Origin: Limonium bicolor
Taxonomy: Eukaryota; Streptophyta; Magnoliopsida; Caryophyllales; Plumbaginaceae
NCBI GenBank assembly: GCA_023374045.1
Contig: CM041780.1
Span: 94,707,005-94,771,004 of the forward strand
Length of the DNA stretch: 64,000 nt
Reading direction: 5' to 3'
Shown piece after piece: positions 34,861-45,500 of this stretch (position 1 is its first letter; every line of letters begins with the position of its first letter). Both the position numbers and the translations under genes were made by a program. Below the pieces are notes generated by a model. It worked only from the letters and a program-made list of their open reading frames with translations. It had not been told where the DNA came from and made no database searches.

Positions 34861-37229
34861 GGAAGGGGAGAGTCCTCATGACCTTGCAGAATATCGTCTA
34901 CCATCACACGAGCGTGGAGAGGTGGGATGACCTTGAAATGTACTACAGTTCGGTCCGGTCTGTAAAACCCGACCGAATGCAACATGCACAGTCCCACATC
35001 GAGATTTGGACCAAGTGCCAACAATTGGATCATTTCATCCACGCTCCTTGAATCTTCATACAACACCTTCTGTCTGAACCACTTAACAAATGTTTGCATT
35101 CTGCTCTTTTTTTAATTTGGCATTACTCATCGTTGGGTGTTTTGTTTTGAGGTACGCTAGGTGTGCATCGAAATACGGTTTAACAACTTCTGAATGATTC
35201 AACACAACCAGATGTGCCTTGTTCAAATGTATCAATATCAACTCTGCATAATTTTTTCCCACAGTACCAACCCCTTTAGCCTGCCATCATGTCTTGCTTT
35301 CGGTAATCCAATAACATCAACATCAACACCGTCTAAGTATGAGTGCAGAAGTCAACTACTTCCTCTGTCTGTCCCTTCAATATGCTTCTCTCTGGACGCC
35401 GACGGTTTTTCATTTTCTTTTTCAGTATACCCATATATCTCTCAACGGATACATGTATCGAAGGTATAACGGACCACAATGTTTGATCTCTCTAACAAGA
35501 TGAACAGTAGATGCACCATAATATCAAAAAACGAAGGAGGAAAATACATTTCCAACTGACACATGGTGATCACAAGGTCATTCTGTAGTTTATCCAGCGT
35601 CTCCACATCAAGCACTTTACACGAAATTCCTTTGAAGAAAACACATAAATTTGTAATAGTTCCTGACATCAGCTGGAAGGATTCCCGGAGAGCAAACCGG
35701 AAGTAAGTGCTGCATCAGCACATGATAGTTGTGAGACTTCATCCCTACCAATTTAAGATCAGACATTGATACCAAACTTGATATGTTCGATGAGTAACCG
35801 GATGGCACTTTAATATGACGAAGAGAACTACAAAAACTTATTTTCTCTTCTTTGGATAATGTTGACAAGCGGGAGGCAAGAATGTTCTTTTCCCTCTTTG
35901 TTGTGGCGCGAGTTCTTCTCGTATACCCATTCAACCAGATCTTTTCTACCCTTTAATGGTCTTTTGTCTTTCCTTTCACGTTTAGTAGTGTCGCAGATAC
36001 ACTTTCACCAATGTTTTTCTCCACGTGCATAGCATCAATGCAATGTCTCACCTCTAAATGTTGCCAATATTCAAGTTCCCAAAATATTAATTTTTTCTTC
36101 CAGATGCTCTTTTTAGTGGCTTTAATTGGTGGACCGAAGTTGTTCACAACATTCTTCAACTGATTGTAAGTCTCAGCAGCAGATAGTGGTGGTCGAGCGA
36201 CTGCATGATCCGTTTTTTCCATCAAACTCTTTTGTCATCTTACGGTATTTGTGCCCTTTAGGAAGGAATTTCCGATGGACCATGTACACATTTTTTCCAT
36301 TGTGTTTTAACCGTATACTGCAAGTTCTATCTCCACATATAGGGCACGCTAGAGCTCCTTTAATTGTGTATCCCGAGAGGTTACCGTATGCAGGGAAATC
36401 ATTGATCGTACAAAACAACATAGCCCGGAGCATGAAGTTTTCCATACCATAATCATACACCGTCGCACCTTCATTCCACAACAATTTTAAATCTTCAATA
36501 AGTGGTTTGCAAAAACACATCAATTTTGTTTCCCGGTTGTTTTGGACCCGATATCAACAGAGAGAGGAGAATATGTCGGGGTTTCATACACAACCATGGT
36601 GGCAGATTGTATATTGTCATAAAACAGGCCAAGTACTGTGTATACTGCTCAAAGTGCCATAAGGGTTCATCCCATCAGTGCATAAACCAAGTCTTAAGTT
36701 CCTTGGGTCTGTACCGAATTGAGGGTATATTCTGTCAATATTTCTCCATTGTGGTGAATCGGCTGGATGCCTCAATTTACCATCATCCTTTCTATGGGTA
36801 GCATGCCATCAGAGGTTCTCAGCATCTTTCTGAACTGCAAACAAACGTTTGAATCGGGGAATTATCGGTAGATACCACAACACCTTCGCAGGAGAGCCCA
36901 CTTTAGTGCTTATGTGGTTTCTGTCACCCTTTTTACATAGCGTGATTCCCCCATTCAGAGCAATGGTCATCCAACTCATTCTCCTTCCAATACAACATAC
37001 ACCCATTTGGACAAGCATGTATTTTTTATATTCCATACCCATCGGACACATTAACTTTTTTGCCTCATAAGTTGTTGTGGGTATCACATTGTCCTTTGGT
37101 AGTACATTCTTCAGCAGTTTGTAAAGATCTGTAAAACTGACATCACTCCATCCATGTCTCGCCTTCAGATTGAATAGTTTTAAGACAACACTCAATTTGT
37201 TTTGTGTTTGCGTTTCACATCCACTGTAC

Positions 37230-37232
37230 AAC
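37230..37232. repeat. Target-site duplication AAC of the inner CACTA derivative
   Basis: AAC here and at 40334-40336. Joining the flanks with one copy keeps the TNP2 frame through SKEP-LYSGC, which fixes the insertion site to the base. Confidence 0.75.
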
Positions 37233-37254
37233 GTTGTACAGGTGGAACGCGACC

Positions 37255-37595
37255 CATTAATCACGGTCCAAAACCGTGTATAATTACGGTTCTGGACCGT
37301 AATTTACGCGGGCGTCAATAAGATGGCGTTTCTTTAATTACGGTTTAACCCGTAATTAAAGGCCCTTTTCTGGCCCGCGTGTCATTGACTTTACATTACG
37401 GTTATTTGTAGAACCGTGATCTAAAGTCCTTTGGCGCGCGCGAACCAAAGGACTTTAGATCACGGTTTTACAAATAACCGTAACGTAAAGTCGACACTTT
37501 AGATGACGGTTCTGGCAATAACCGTCACTAAAGCCTTTTCGCGCGCGCGCCCAAAGACTTTAGATTACGGTTATTGCAGAACCGTCATCTAAAGT
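37255..37595. repeat. Left subterminal palindrome array of the inner CACTA
   Basis: Alternating words such as TAATTACGGTT, AACCGTGATCTAAAG and CTTTAGATGACGGTT form successive hairpins, with GCGCGC runs between some of them. Such arrays are typical transposase-binding regions of CACTA elements. Confidence 0.8.
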
Positions 37596-37744
37596 GTAAT
37601 TTTTTTTTTAATTTTTTTAATTTTTTTACAAATCTACACAATTGCAACAGAGAGAGAATTGTAACAGATAAGCAGCAGAGGGCAAACTGCACAATTGAAC
37701 CACCTGAATCAAATACCAACAACACAAATTCATTCTCTGCGCAC

Positions 37745-37880
37745 AATTGCAACAGAGATAACATCTAATAAAGCACCAGATCGAAAATCTGTAACATATT
37801 CAATCTGTTACAAATTGCAACAGAGATAACATCTAATAAAGCACCAGAACGAAAATCTGTAACATATTCATCTGTTACAC
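37745..37880. repeat. 68-bp tandem duplication
   Basis: Two adjacent near-identical copies start with AATTGCAACAGAGATAACAT at 37745 and 37813. Further AATTGCAACAG and CATTTCTGCGCACAATTGCA repeats follow to about 37950. Confidence 0.8.
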
Positions 37881-38099
37881 AATTGCAACAGATAACAATT
37901 GCAAATTCATTTCTGCGCACAATTGCAATTCATTTCTGCGCACAATTGCAAAAAAATATACAATCACAGCTAGAATCTGTTACAGCAGCAGCTAGCATAA
38001 TTCATTACAAACAGAATCAGAGCAACTAACAAAAAATATAATCTGTTACACAATATAATCTGTTGCAGCAGCAACTAACAAAAATATATGTTACAGCAG

Positions 38100-39250
38100 C
38101 TAGCTAGTCTACCACTCCTTCTCATAACATGGCTGCCATGCTCTCTCTGACATGCAACAAGTCGGCGTAAGCATAAGTCTTGTATTTGGCAATGCTCTTT
38201 AATCTGCAACAAGAAAAGGAATGGAACACATAATGAGATTAAGAAAAGACACAAAAATCTGCCGAAAGAATTAAATACAAGACAGCGTTCGTATTACCTT
38301 GTCTTTATCATTCCTAAAACTTGGGAAGTACCCGCAGAACTCGTACATATACCGCATCACGTAGTACCCGCAACTCTTAGAATCCTTTGGGTAGGGCACT
38401 AAATCACCAAAATTCACAAATGTAAAACAATTGTACAAATATAATAGCAGCACGAATGAAATACATGAATTACCAAACCTTGATGTAATCGACGGTCAAA
38501 TCACCAAACTCTCCCTGAGGGGTTTTTTTGTAACAACTGTTACATATATTAACAAAGCGTTTAGCAAATGAACAAGTACATTAATTTTGGTTCAAAAAAC
38601 TTACAAACAATTAAATAGTAATAAAACTTACTCTTTGATTAAGTCCTCAGTGTGGAATTCTGTCCACTGCCCTAGTGGATCTAGAAACGAGCAGAGTAGC
38701 GGTGGCAGCGCAGAATATAAACAAAGCCCAGTGGTGGCTACAATGTCAAATACAAAATGAAATGAGAAATGAAGGTAAAAAAGTTAGCTAATTAGTATGT
38801 AATTTTATATTAGAACTCACGTTTGGTGATACGGCATTAGAATGAATAACTTGTTCTGTTGATCAACAACATTGAAGACATGAGTCATGTATTCACAAAA
38901 CCTCCCCGGGTCCCTAGTGACTGAGTCATACGACAAACGCTCCGGGCACACCGCAGTAACGGAGGTTGTTTCCTTCTCAGCACATCTCTCAAGCAGACAT
39001 CTATTATATCACATGTACTATAAAAAGTTAGCCAATGCAACTTCATAGATACTTATTCTATATGTTTTTACAGTATGAGGAAAGAACACTTACTTTAGAT
39101 AAGCTTGAATAATGTTAATGTTCAGATAATCTCCCACATCATCTCTCTGATGTCCTCAAAGTTGATTGCCGTCATCATATCTTCTTCGTAGTGAAACATC
39201 TCCTTTGGAAGCGTCATCATGAAGTTGTTAATTTGAGATGACTTCAAATA
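38100..39250 (-). pseudogene. Second-gene (ULP1-type) remnant in the inner CACTA
   Basis: Minus-strand pieces parallel those of the outer element. 39235-39110 encodes a stretch equivalent to the LNISVIQAYC-upstream region (motifs FHYEEDMMTAINFEDIRE then LNINIIQAY). 38400-38320 encodes VPYPKDSKSCGYYVMRYMYE, the C48 cysteine region, in which a proline replaces the usual glutamine-glutamine. The DUF8039 part is not recognisable. Pieces are separated by intron-like AT-rich spacers and stops. It is probably non-functional. Confidence 0.6.
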
Positions 39251-39589
39251 TGAACAAGGTTAGAACATTTGCAATTACACTCTCAGGATTAGATACAAAC
39301 GAGGTACTTAGAACTTGCAATCGAAATGCATGTATATGAACAAAGTAAGGAAAAAAAACGACAATCAATCGATCCCATACCCATACGCGACAGAGACGTC
39401 GACGGTGAGACCAGTGGTAGATGGGTGGTGACCGGCGGCGATGGAGTGACAAAGGTGGTGGGAGCGACGCGGCGATGGCCGTTAGCAAGGTGACGGGAGA
39501 GAGGAGGCGATTTCAGTGAGGAAGATAGCGCGAAAGAGAAGAAGAGTTACTGTGAGTAGAGTGTGCAGAGTGTAGGCAAATGTTTTAAT

Positions 39590-40330
39590 GGACTTTAGAT
39601 TACGGTTTACATGTAAACCGTAAACTAAAGTCGCACTTTACATGACGGTTCCCAAACAAACCGTAATCTAAAGTGTAACGATATTTTAAAAAAAAAGCGC
39701 GATAATTATTTGGCATATGTTGGGTTTCAAACTAGGTACACATTAATATAAAGTTTTTATTAATCTAAAATACCTGGTAAAACGACGTCGTTAAAGTAAT
39801 CTAAAGTGTAACGAAATTAAAAAAATAGCGCGATAATTATTTGGCATATTTTTCAAACATAGTAACACATTAATATAAAGTTTTTATTAATCTAAATACA
39901 CTGCTAAAACGACGTCGTTAACGTAATTTAAATACTTCGCGCGGAGTCGAATAATCAAATTATTTGGCATATGTTTCAAACAGAGGTAACACATTAATAT
40001 AAAGTTTTTCGTTAAGGGCAAACGACGTCGTTGACTATCAGTCGGAGGTGGCGCGCCTTTTTTAGAAGGGACTTTAGATGACGGTTTTTGTAAAACCGTA
40101 ATCTAAAGTCCGTTGACCGTAAAGCGCGCGTCAACACGGGACTTTAGATTACGGTTTTACTAAAAACCGTCATCTAAAGTCCCTCCTAAAAAAGGCGCGC
40201 CAACCTCCGATCGATTTTTGATTACGGTTAATTCAATCATCGTCGCTAATTAATTCCGGCCTTCCTATTAATCACGGTGTCTGTTTAAGCCGTGATTAAA
40301 CCACCGTCATTAAAGCCTCGCGTTCCACTA
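39590..40330. repeat. Right subterminal palindrome array of the inner CACTA
   Basis: Repeats of GACTTTAGATTACGGTTT and its complement at 39590-39675 and 40070-40185. Between them are three ~110-bp repeats with AAAACGACGTCGTTAA and ATTATTTGGCATATGTT (about 39700-40030). Confidence 0.8.
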
Positions 40331-40333
40331 GTG

Positions 40334-40336
40334 AAC
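40334..40336. repeat. Target-site duplication AAC, right copy
   Basis: Partner of 37230-37232; the 3-bp length is typical of CACTA elements. Confidence 0.75.
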
Positions 40337-40901
40337 GGTTCCTTTGATGCTTGCATCAGATTTTCGAATGATTTGGGTTTGTTGGAAAAATGTTGTTCAA
40401 CATCTTCCATCATTGCATTAAGGTCCTCCTGATCATCTGAATCACTACCTAGTGAATCATCTTGAGTATCCCCAAAATCGTGTGAAGCATCAATTTCTGA
40501 TTGTTCTGCAACGACGTTATCAGCACATTCAAACACTTGTACTGAATGTTGACCATGCAGTATTGTTATGGCTTCATAATCATCTGTAAACCCTCTGCGA
40601 ATCAGATGATCCTTAATCTTGTCCACACCTCGGTATTTGAAGTCGTTCTTGCAATCGACACAAGAACATCGAATATATCCCTTATCCCTTGGTTTAAGAT
40701 TGTCAACAAGGACTTTGCAAATTTATTGACCCCTTCTAGGTACTTGATGTCCAATCTGTCACTGTACATCACTGAGCGCTCCATCTCCTTTTTCAACACA
40801 CACCAGATGTCGTGAACTCGTTCCATTGATCTCCTCTTTTTTTATTTACAGATTTAACAACCTAAACCTATCCAATCACCTACGATCTCACCTAAGAACA
40901 A

Positions 40902-41072
40902 GTTAATAATATACAGTAGTTCAGTGATAATTTTCGGCAGCATTACCCTACAGTTCTCCTAGTGTAGATATATATATACGAATCGTACGTTTCAATTCAC
41001 ATATATATATGTACACTAGAACACTAGGGTAATGCTGCTGAAATTATCACTGAACTACTGTATATTATTAAC
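40902..41072. mobile_element. MITE-like element with ~46-bp terminal inverted repeats
   Basis: The left arm GTTAATAATATACAGTAGTTCAGTGATAATTTT... is complementary to the right arm ending ...CTGTATATTATTAAC. The arms run on through GGCAGCATTACCCT / AGGGTAATGCTGC. The AT-rich centre contains ATATATATA. The element ends within TTAA, so a TTA or TTAA duplication cannot be separated from the arms. It sits in the 5' region of the outer CACTA, just upstream of TNP2. Confidence 0.75.
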
Positions 41073-41329
41073 TCATTCACAACCTAGATGGTGAGATCAA
41101 AGGTCATTGGACAGTCCCAACAGGGACTATCTAAGACATACCTCTATCAGGTATATCTCAGACAGGTAATTCTATGTTTGAATTGATTTTCCATTGTTTA
41201 ATAGAAAAACAAAATAAATTGAAACATTTTAAATACCACCTGATGAGTACTGGATGGTCGCATCTAGCGAACAGCACAGAAGAAGGAGAAGTAGACAAAT
41301 GCTCTTGCGCGCAGTATATAACACCTATT

Positions 41330-41440
41330 CAATGAAATTAGAACAAGCTTAAATTCTGGAAAAAATTTGGCATGACCTTTGCGTATTTTTAGACACTCCA
41401 CATTTTTTTAGGCAGAAACAAACACAGTAGCAGCAAAATT
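41330..41440. repeat. Dispersed direct duplication, copy 1
   Basis: AACACCTATTCA, then AAATTCTGGAAAAAATTTGG, CTCCACATTTTTTTAGGCA and an ACAGTAGCAGCA end. A diverged second copy is at 41885-42062. Confidence 0.75.
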
Positions 41441-41492
41441 AATTCTCAGCAAACCATACGAATTATTCAGACAGACAAGTATGCATATAGTA

Positions 41493-41502
41493 AATGTATA
41501 TA

Positions 41503-41547
<45 letters not shown>

Positions 41548-41770
41548 CAATGAACAAAAACAACCACCCCATTTCAACCACACTATGCAATATATATTCT
41601 AATGATTGTAGAATACAAGTAGAATTTAGTATAACGTTTATTTGTGACAATATTATATAATATATATGTACATATCTATATATATATATATATATCTATA
41701 CTATATATATATATATATATATCTCTATATATATATTATCTATATATATCTATATAATACATACATATAT
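41493..41770. repeat. AT-rich microsatellites
   Basis: (TA)n runs at about 41493-41544 and 41655-41765, the latter interrupted by CTATA words. Only low-complexity frames cross them. Confidence 0.95.
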
Positions 41771-41884
41771 TTAGTATTTGTTTCTAAAAATAATCAGAAG
41801 CAAGTGTTTTACCGTGGGTTCTGATCAGGCAAACCGGTGGCAGAGGTTGACGCAACAGATAGTGGACAATCCAACCGTGGAGTA

Positions 41885-42062
41885 ACACCTATTCAGCATA
41901 AATGTCTAATAAAGTTTTAATTTTAAAAAACATGACTAATTGAACAAATAAACAAATGAATATTTTGACAAACCAAATTCTGGAAAAAATTTGGCATGAC
42001 TCTGCGTAATTAGATACTCCACACTTTTTTTGGCATAACCAAACAGAATAGCAGCATAATAG
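41885..42062. repeat. Dispersed direct duplication, copy 2
   Basis: Diverged copy of 41330-41440 with an extra ~70 bp after AACACCTATTCA. It lies in the 5' untranslated or intronic part of the outer CACTA element. Confidence 0.7.
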
Positions 42063-42479
42063 CACTCTTTTGTTTTAATCAAACAATCTCACGGCAATGT
42101 AACATTGGAAGTTCAGATTAATATTGTTTGACATAGCTCCAAAAACTTGAGAACATTCAAAGTACTATTGTATTAAAATATTCTCAAATGAAAGACAAAT
42201 GCAAGAACCAAGTAAAGCTGGGTAAAATAGAAATATAGAAACCCAACTAAAAAAACTGAAATAAACGACAAGTTATTAATCCTGCATTAACAAAGAAGGG
42301 ATTCGTATTGAGAGGTCATCATAAATGAAGCTTTTTTTTTCTTCTTCTTCTTTTTTTGTCAGTAACAACAACAATATCACCCTAAATGCCATAACTACAG
42401 TAGCATCAAAAGCATCTGATCAATTCCCCAATTTTCGTTTAATTTTGTTTTTTTCTCTCTAACCCTAGCTTACTATCTT

Positions 42480-43054
42480 CAATCTCTTTAATTAATCCAC
42501 AGGCAGAGATTTCACTTTGTCGAGTATGCAAACGTGATGGCCATCACTACCATGGGACTACTTTGAAACAAGAAACACCACCAACATCGAAACCAACAAC
42601 AACAGACGCTAGCAGTTCCAACTTCAGTGCTCGTTCATCACAACAGACGCTAGCAGTTCCTAACATCTAGCTCGTTCATCACAACAGACGCGCAAACAAT
42701 GAAGAAAAAAAATTACCGATCGAGAGCTAGGGCTGGGGCGGCGTTCAGGCAGGGCGAGGCTGGTGGAGCTCTGGCGCGGCTGGTGGAGCTCTGGTGGAGC
42801 TCTGGTGCGGCTTCACGACGGGACGACACCGAGAGCGGCGGTGGAGGAAGCTTCACGGGCGCGCGGCTTTAAAATCGGCGGCTTCTCTAGATGTCGGGAG
42901 CTAAGGGAAGACGCACAGGGCGTGGAGTAATGGGTCGACGGCGCAAGATGCAGTGGCGGAGGAGAGGCTCGCCGGCGACAAGGATGGAACAGGGAAAAAA
43001 TCGATCGAGAGAAGAAGCTGCAGAAGGAAGAGAAGGAAGCGTCGGGTATATTAA
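42480..43054 (-). other. GC-richer 5' region of the outer CACTA element
   Basis: The base composition shifts sharply towards GC at 42720-43000, with direct repeats (GGCTGGTGGAGCTCTGG, three close copies near 42756-42806; CAACAGACGCTAGCAGTTCC twice near 42601-42662). The likely promoter and leader of TNP2 lie here, because the gene runs leftwards from it. No protein is recognised. Confidence 0.4.
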
Positions 43055-43400
43055 AAAAAGCTTTTAAATGACGGTTGGTTTATAAACCGTCGTTTAAAGC
43101 CTATGGGACGGGAGGCATAAACGACGGTTATTAGAAAACCGTGGTTTTAAATTTTTGGGGCAAACATAAAACGACGGTTGAAAGAGAACCGTGGTTTATA
43201 ATCACTTTATACGACGGTTGTATCGGAACCGTCGTTTTTTCTTCTAAGCGTTTTTTATAAACGACAGTTTCTTATAAAACCGTCATTTATCTGATGAAGC
43301 GTGCAATATAAACGGGTTCTCTCTTGAACCGTGGTTTATGATGTTTAAACGACGGTTGTTTGTATAACCGTGGTTTAAAGTTCGTCATTTAAAATCATTT
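43055..43400. repeat. Right subterminal palindrome array of the outer CACTA
   Basis: At least seven dyads of the form AAACGACGGTT...AACCGTGGTTT or ...AACCGTCGTTT, next to the CTACTAGTG terminus. Confidence 0.85.
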
Positions 43401-43539
43401 TTCTACTAGTGGTTAGAGTTTGTTGATCAGGTCTTATTTAACCATATAAGAACTCTTATCAGATGAGAGTTTCTTAATATTTTTTATTTCTTATCTATAA
43501 TTTTTATTTTAACATTCTATTAGGGTTTTTTACTTTTTT

Positions 43540-45500
43540 TAATTAGGAAAATTTCATGAAATTTCACTATATTTTTAATAAATTCATGAATACCCCACAA
43601 AAAGAGAAAGTAAAAAAATGACATACATTTTTGTAAAAATCCATGAAATGTCACTAAGTCGTTGACCAGATGGAAAAAGACAAAATGCTCCACTAATTAA
43701 CAAAATACTTTTAAAGTTCCAATATACCCTTATGTGTTAAAAAATTTACTAAAAATATTCAAAACAATAAGAATTATGTGCTTAAAACTTTATATTCTTT
43801 TTTATGTTACTGAATAATTTTAGAAAGGGTAATTTCATGAAATGCCACTATATTTTTGGTAAATTCATGAAATTCCCCCTAAAAAAGTAAGTAAAAAAAT
43901 GTTACTACATTTTTTCAAAAGTCTATGAATTTCCACAATGTCGTTGACCCAAAAGAAAAAAAGACAAAAATATCTCTACTAGTTAGCAAAGTACTTTTAA
44001 AGTTCCAATATGCCCCTATGTGTTAAAAAATTTACTGAAATTCATAAAAAAATCAACATACAATAAAAATATAGATAACTATAAAAAATATTAAAAATAT
44101 TGCGCAATTGTAAAAAATTTAAAAAATATATATCATAAAATATTAAAAAAATAACTATTTCTTAGATTTTTTTAATTGTTTAGTACAATAAATAAAAATA
44201 TAGTGTTTTAAACACATAAACTATACCAAACTTTCTACCAATTAAGTAACATAATTTATACCAATTAAATACCATAAATTTTACCATACATATTTTAAAA
44301 TTTTAAACACAAAATTTAAATTATGTTTTAAAATAAATTATTTCTATTATAAATAATAATTTATATTTTATTTTTCAAAACAAAAACCTATTTTCCACTT
44401 AACTTATGACATAATATTTTTTGTTATCTACAAAATATTATGTCATAAAGTCATATGCAAATGAAATACAAATTACAATAAAAAATTTCTGAATATCTAG
44501 TTAAAATATTCATTTGAAAAACTAAAAATAAAATTTCCAAAAATATAAATTATGTATTCAAAATATTATTTCTATAAAATATTATGTCATAAAATTATCT
44601 TCAAAATTGAATATAAATTCTAAAATAATTTTTTAAATAATGTTTCAAAATATAATAATTGATTTTGAATAAATAATTTAAATTACTAGAAAAAAATTGA
44701 AAAATGTAAGGTGCAAATTATGATATTTAATTGGTATAAATTATGGCTCTTAATTGGTATACTTTGGTAGAAAAATTGGTAATAAATTATGTGTTTAAAA
44801 ACTATTTTTGTTATTGAATAACTTAAAAAATCAAAGAAATATTTACTCTTTTTTCAATATTTTAAGATATTTTAATATATTTTTTTTTCAATTTCTATAA
44901 TTTTTATTATTTTAAATATTTTTTATAGTTCTCTTTTTTTAATAGTATTTTGATTTTTTTTGTAAATTTTAGTAAATTTTGACACTTAGGGTTAGGGGCA
45001 TATTGTGAACTTTAAAAGTATATTTATTAACTAGTAAATTTTGACACTTAGGGTTAGGGGCATATAGTGGCATTTTGTGACTTTCTTTGTTTACGGGAAT
45101 TTCATGAATTTACTAAAAATATAGTGGCATTTCATGAAATTTCCCTTTAAAAAATCTAAAAAACACTTAGTCTTTTTTAATATTTTAAGATTTTTTATTT
45201 TTTAATTTTCAATTTTCTATAATTTAATTACTTTGATATTTTTATAGTTATCTATATTTTTATAGTATTTTGTTTTTTTAATTTTAGTGAATTTTTTTTA
45301 CACTTAGGGTCATATTGTGAACTTTAAAAGTACATTTGTTAACTAGTATGGTTATTTTTATCTTTTTTTTTCTAATCAATTATCTAGTGTCATTTCATGG
45401 ACTTTTATAAATATATAGTGGCATTTGCGACTTTTTTTAGGGACATTTCATGAATTTACTAAAAATATAGTGGCATTTCTTGAAGTTCTCTTTTAATTAA
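43540..45500. mobile_element. Nested long inverted-repeat (foldback or MULE-like) element
   Basis: About 1.96 kb, very AT-rich. The left arm from 43547 (GAAAATTTCATGAAATTTCAC...TTCATGAA) is complementary to the right arm ending near 45490. A second copy of the same arm pair lies inside (43824 and 45149). There are also duplicated words (AAAGTTCCAATATGCCCCTATGTG; GACACTTAGGGTTAGGGGCATAT). It encodes no protein. The nested pair suggests insertion of one copy into another, or arm duplication. Confidence 0.75.

Larger units (their letters stand above)
37233..40333 (-). mobile_element. Inner CACTA derivative inserted in the TNP2 frame
   Basis: 3101 bp. The right end is CGCGTTCCACTAGTG, complementary to a CACTAGTGGAACGCG terminus. 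The left end has GGTGGAACGCG after GTTGTACA, so its outermost CACTA bases are altered. Both ends carry dense subterminal palindromes built on TTTAGATTACGGTT and AACCGTNATCTAAA (37255-37595 and 39590-40310). It has no TNP2, but keeps minus-strand pieces of the second gene with a ULP1 motif. It is therefore a deletion derivative of a CACTA related to, but distinct from, the outer one. Confidence 0.75.
34731..40826 (-). pseudogene. TNP2-like CACTA transposase, split by an insertion and frameshifted
   Basis: Minus-strand order: Transpos_assoc-type N-terminus (40826-40337) with LEGVNKFAKS, IRCSCVDCKN and HLIRRGFTDD, then an acidic stretch. It is cut after SKEP by the second CACTA element. It resumes at 37229 with LYSGC, LFNLKARHGWSD and YEAKKLMCPMGMEYKK (36809-37229). 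Then WYLPIIPRFKRLFA, RHPADSPQWRNID and LRLGLCTDGMNPYG, followed by DFPAYGNLSGY and PICGDRTCSIRLKHNGK (36523-36173). Then the link RHCIDAMHVEKNI (36225-35953), and DUF4218 with MKSHNYHVLMQHLLPV and LQNDLVITMCQLEMYFPP (35934-35442). Several frameshifts (about 40700, 36620 and 36200) show that it is dead. The live protein binds element ends and cuts DNA in the nucleus. Confidence 0.85.
32980..43411 (-). mobile_element. Decayed CACTA (En/Spm) element carrying TNP2 and ULP1-type genes
   Basis: The right end at 43401-43411 reads TTCTACTAGTG, complementary to a CACTAGTAGAA terminus. Inward (43055-43400) is a subterminal array of GACGGTT...AACCGTCGTTT palindromes. The left end is less sure: CACTGACTTCTGAG at 32980 is followed by a matching subterminal palindrome (AAACCACGGTT...AACCGTGGTTT, about 32998-33026). 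The flanking triplets (ACT and GTT) do not agree, so one end may be rearranged. Genes run on the minus strand: TNP2 transposase (40826 to about 35100, interrupted), then a second gene ending in a ULP1-like protease (to about 33330). A 3.1-kb second CACTA derivative is inserted at 37233-40333 and a MITE-like element at 40902-41072. Confidence 0.75.

Noticed and set aside
42720..43050. GC-rich block considered as a host gene exon or CpG-rich promoter
   Set aside because: No protein match by eye. Position and orientation fit the 5' leader of the outer CACTA element.
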